Shown: positions 14,433 to 16,263 of the stretch, piece by piece
Position numbering within the stretch: position 1 is the first letter of the stretch
How the letters are laid out: the number at the start of each line of letters is the position of its first letter
NCBI GenBank assembly: GCA_900552475.1
Contig: USAC01000044.1
Span: 1-16,263 of the forward strand
Source of the DNA: an uncultured Eubacteriales bacterium
Lineage (GTDB): Bacteria; Bacillota; Clostridia; Oscillospirales; Oscillospiraceae
Reading direction: 5' to 3'
Length of the DNA: 16,263 nucleotides
Notes under the pieces: generated by a model
Seen by the model: the letters and a program-made list of their open reading frames with translations, nothing else
What the model was told of the DNA's origin: nothing
Databases searched by the model: none
Program-made: the position numbers and the translations under genes

Positions 14433-14461
14433 ATTATAAATCGAACAAACATTCTTGTCAA
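14433..14461 (-). promoter_or_regulatory. Consensus sigma-A promoter of the small peptide / radical SAM / DUF4130 operon
   Basis: On the minus strand TTGACA (rc of 14456-14461) and TATAAT (rc of 14433-14438) are separated by exactly 17 nt, a perfect consensus. Such a strong promoter usually needs a repressor; a LexA-like box fills the spacer and another covers the start region. Confidence 0.88.
14442..14455 (+). promoter_or_regulatory. LexA (SOS) box-like site B in the promoter spacer
   Basis: CGAACAAACATTCT matches CGAAC-RNRY-GTTYC at 12 of 14 positions. It lies entirely between the -35 and -10 elements of the minus-strand operon promoter, a classical repressor position. Confidence 0.7.
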
Positions 14462-14468
14462 GAAGAAT

Positions 14469-14482
14469 CGAACAAAATTTTC
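14469..14482 (+). promoter_or_regulatory. LexA (SOS) box-like site C
   Basis: CGAACAAAATTTTC keeps the strict CGAAC half and matches 12 of 14 SOS box positions. It lies upstream of both divergent promoters, 18 nt before the -35 of the helicase promoter, and could contribute to control of both sides. Confidence 0.55.
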
Positions 14483-14499
14483 GTTTGCCGTATCCGCGG

Positions 14500-14528
14500 T
14501 TGACCGGGGGCGAATTCTGTATTAAAAT
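14500..14528 (+). promoter_or_regulatory. Promoter of the PcrA/UvrD-type helicase gene
   Basis: TTGACC (14500-14505), a 17-nt spacer and TAAAAT (14523-14528) form a good sigma-A promoter. Predicted initiation at about 14535 argues against the ATG at 14537 and for the ATG at 14561 as the start codon. Confidence 0.65.
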
Positions 14529-14560
14529 GGAAGCCAATGAGACACGGAAGCGAGGACACC

Positions 14561-16177
14561 ATGAACGACTTAGAGAGACGATTTATCGCGGCCCGGCGAG
14601 CGGTGATTGCCGGGGCGTATCAGAACCTGAACGACCGCCAGCGCGAGGCGGTGCTCTGCACGGAGGGGCCGCTGCTGCTGCTCGCGGGCGCGGGCTCCGG
14701 CAAGACGACGGTGCTGATCCACAGGGTGGCGAACCTCCTGCGCTATGGCCGCGGGAGCGACACGGAGGAGATCCCCATGCCCATCTCAGAAGATGAGGTG
14801 GAGTTTCTGGAGCAGTATGCGCAGCACTCGGACCCCGAGCAGGAGGCGCTGGCGCAGTATCTCTGCGCCGTGGAGCCCGCCCGGCCGTGGGAGGTGCTGG
14901 CCATCACCTTCACCAACAAGGCTGCCAACGAGCTCAAGGAGCGGCTGGAGCGGATGCTCGGCGACACGGCGCAGGACGTCTGGGCTTCGACGTTCCATTC
15001 CGCATGCGTGCGCATCCTGCGCCGCGACATCGACAAGATCGGCTTTGACCGCAGCTTCACCATCTACGACACCGACGACAGCAAGCGCGTCCTCAAGGAC
15101 ATCCTCAAGGAGCTGGAGCTGGATGAAAAGACGTTCCCGCCGCGCGAGCTGCTGTCTGTCATCTCGAACGCGAAGGACGCCATGCAGAGCCCCGAGGAGT
15201 TCGCGGCCTATTGGGAAAAGCGCGGCGACTGGCGCAAGACGCGCATCGGCAAGGTCTATGCGCGCTATAGCCGCAAGCTCCGCGAGGCGAACGCCCTCGA
15301 CTTTGACGACATCATCCTGCACACGGTGCGCCTGCTGCAGAGCGACCGCGAGACACGCGAATACTACCAGCGGAAGTTCCGCTATGTCCTCATCGACGAG
15401 TATCAGGACACGAACCACCTGCAGTATCTGCTGGCGGGGCTGCTCGCGGGGGGCTACCGCAACATCTGCGTCGTCGGCGACGACGACCAGAGCATTTACC
15501 GCTTCCGCGGCGCGAATATCGAGAATATCCTGAACTTCGAGAAGGAGTACGACGGGGCGCGGACGATCCGCCTTGAGCAGAACTACCGCTCCACGCAGAA
15601 CATTCTGGACGCGGCGAACGCCGTTATCCGCCACAACACCGGCCGAAAGGGCAAGACCCTCTGGACGGAGAACGGCCGCGGTGAGGTCGTGACCGTCAAG
15701 ACGACGTTCAATGAGGGCGACGAGGCGAACTTCGTCGTGGGGCAGATCCTTGTCAGCTGCAACCGCGGTGCGAACTGGCGCGACCACGCCGTGCTCTACC
15801 GCATGAACGCGCAGTCGAACGCGCTCGAATATGCCTTCAAGCGCAACGGCGTGCCGTATAAGGTCATCGGCGGCATGAAGTTCTTCGACCGCGCCGAGGT
15901 CAAGGATATGCTGGCCTACCTCTGCGTCATCAACAACACGACGGACGATCTCCGTCTGCGCCGCATCATCAACGTTCCCGCGCGCAAGATCGGGCCGACG
16001 ACCGTCGACCGCGCGCAGTTGATCGCGACGGAGGAGGGCGTGCCCCTCTATGAGATTCTCTACCACGCCGACCGCTACCCCGAGCTGAAAAACGCCGTGA
16101 GCAAGCTCAAGGCGTTCACGGAGATGATCGAGGAGATGCGCCATCGCGCGGAGAATATGCGGCACGAGGAGAAATAA
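14561..16177 (+). CDS. pcrA: PcrA/UvrD-type DNA helicase, frame ends early without motifs V and VI
   Basis: PcrA/UvrD is a superfamily 1A 3'-5' helicase used in nucleotide excision repair and replication-fork repair. I chose ATG 14561 because the promoter would start RNA at about 14535 and a GCGAGG ribosome site lies 6-9 nt before it. Present are the Q motif LNDRQREAV, motif I LAGAGSGKTT (41-50), Ia AITFTNKAANEL, Ib STFHSACVRILRRD, II VLIDEYQDTNHLQYL (about 277-291), III GDDDQSIYRFRGAN (about 306-319) and IV LEQNYRSTQNI (about 338-348). Domain 2B begins (VPARKIGPTTVDRAQ), but the frame ends at TAA 16175-16177 after 538 residues. Family members run to about 720-780 and need motifs V (GLEF) and VI (YVGxTRA). 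Family homology fades after about ENM at residue 533. This may be a deletion, a frameshift or an assembly join near the window end. Confidence 0.85.
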   Translation: MNDLERRFIAARRAVIAGAYQNLNDRQREAVLCTEGPLLLLAGAGSGKTTVLIHRVANLLRYGRGSDTEEIPMPISEDEVEFLEQYAQHSDPEQEALAQYLCAVEPARPWEVLAITFTNKAANELKERLERMLGDTAQDVWASTFHSACVRILRRDIDKIGFDRSFTIYDTDDSKRVLKDILKELELDEKTFPPRELLSVISNAKDAMQSPEEFAAYWEKRGDWRKTRIGKVYARYSRKLREANALDFDDIILHTVRLLQSDRETREYYQRKFRYVLIDEYQDTNHLQYLLAGLLAGGYRNICVVGDDDQSIYRFRGANIENILNFEKEYDGARTIRLEQNYRSTQNILDAANAVIRHNTGRKGKTLWTENGRGEVVTVKTTFNEGDEANFVVGQILVSCNRGANWRDHAVLYRMNAQSNALEYAFKRNGVPYKVIGGMKFFDRAEVKDMLAYLCVINNTTDDLRLRRIINVPARKIGPTTVDRAQLIATEEGVPLYEILYHADRYPELKNAVSKLKAFTEMIEEMRHRAENMRHEEK

Positions 16178-16263
16178 GAGTACGACAGCCCGCGCCCCCG
16201 CAAACAGCGCCCGCAGCAGGAGCAGAGCGACCAGCACAGCCGCGGACCGCACGAGCACCACCC
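16178..16263 (+). other. Open tail after the helicase stop, Gln/Arg/Pro-rich in the same frame
   Basis: If the TAA at 16175-16177 is ignored, the frame stays open to the window edge and encodes a hydrophilic stretch rich in Pro, Arg, Gln and His (such as SPRPRKQRPQQEQSDQ). It resembles a disordered protein tail rather than helicase domain 2B. This would fit an internal deletion that brought a C-terminal tail next to domain 2B, but the window ends before this can be tested. Confidence 0.4.

Noticed and set aside
14786..16261. A 491-codon antisense frame across the PcrA/UvrD gene
   Set aside because: It has the same GC-bias shadow pattern as the frame opposite valS, has no ribosome site, and covers clear helicase motifs on the + strand.
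1..16263. CRISPR array or tandem repeat array
   Set aside because: No regularly spaced repeat series was seen; only isolated direct repeats (21 bp in hsdS, 16 bp around the IS, 8 bp at the fusion).

Overview
The window looks like the chromosome of a GC-rich, spore-forming member of the Clostridia, probably Oscillospiraceae/Ruminococcaceae. This is an inference from the spoIIA sporulation operon, a T-box-controlled valS, Gram-positive LexA-type operators, a paired radical-SAM/DUF4130 repair cassette typical of clostridia, and strong Shine-Dalgarno sites. The backbone from about 6.8 kb onward has very GC-rich third codon positions. The first 5.2 kb is visibly AT-richer and carries defence genes, so it reads as an acquired island.

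Region 1 (1-5191, defence island, + strand): the 3' end of a type I methyltransferase gene (hsdM), an hsdS whose two target-recognition domains are close relatives of each other, then an unusual 588-codon frame. That frame starts inside a second HsdS, continues through another recognition domain and its helices, and runs in frame into the back half of an OLD-family nuclease: the tail of the ABC ATPase followed by a TOPRIM domain. It is followed at once by an intact UvrD-like helicase. OLD nuclease plus UvrD helicase is the Gabija (GajA/GajB) layout, so the locus looks like an hsdMS cluster fused by deletion or recombination to a Gabija-like pair. It is either a decayed island or a novel HsdS-TOPRIM architecture.

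Region 2 (5192-6855, boundary): a tRNA-Pro(TGG) gene on the minus strand with its terminator. Its 3' end faces the island, as expected for an integration site. Next to it lies a dead IS with a DDE (rve-type) transposase pseudogene carrying two stop codons and two frameshifts, flanked by a 16-bp direct repeat.

Region 3 (6856-12173, core genome): a VTT/TVP38-family membrane protein on the minus strand; divergently, a consensus promoter, a valine T-box leader (specifier GTC) and valS with its terminator; then spoIIAA-spoIIAB-sigF, the forespore sigma-F module.

Region 4 (12061-16263, putative SOS module): a minus-strand operon of a previously unmarked 36-codon membrane peptide gene, a radical SAM DNA repair/modification protein and its DUF4130 partner. 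It is divergent from a PcrA/UvrD helicase gene. The shared 165-bp control region has a perfect TTGACA-17-TATAAT promoter on the minus strand and three LexA-box-like sequences, one exactly inside the promoter spacer. This suggests coordinated SOS control of the peptide, the repair pair and possibly the helicase. The helicase frame stops early, before motifs V and VI, close to the window end.
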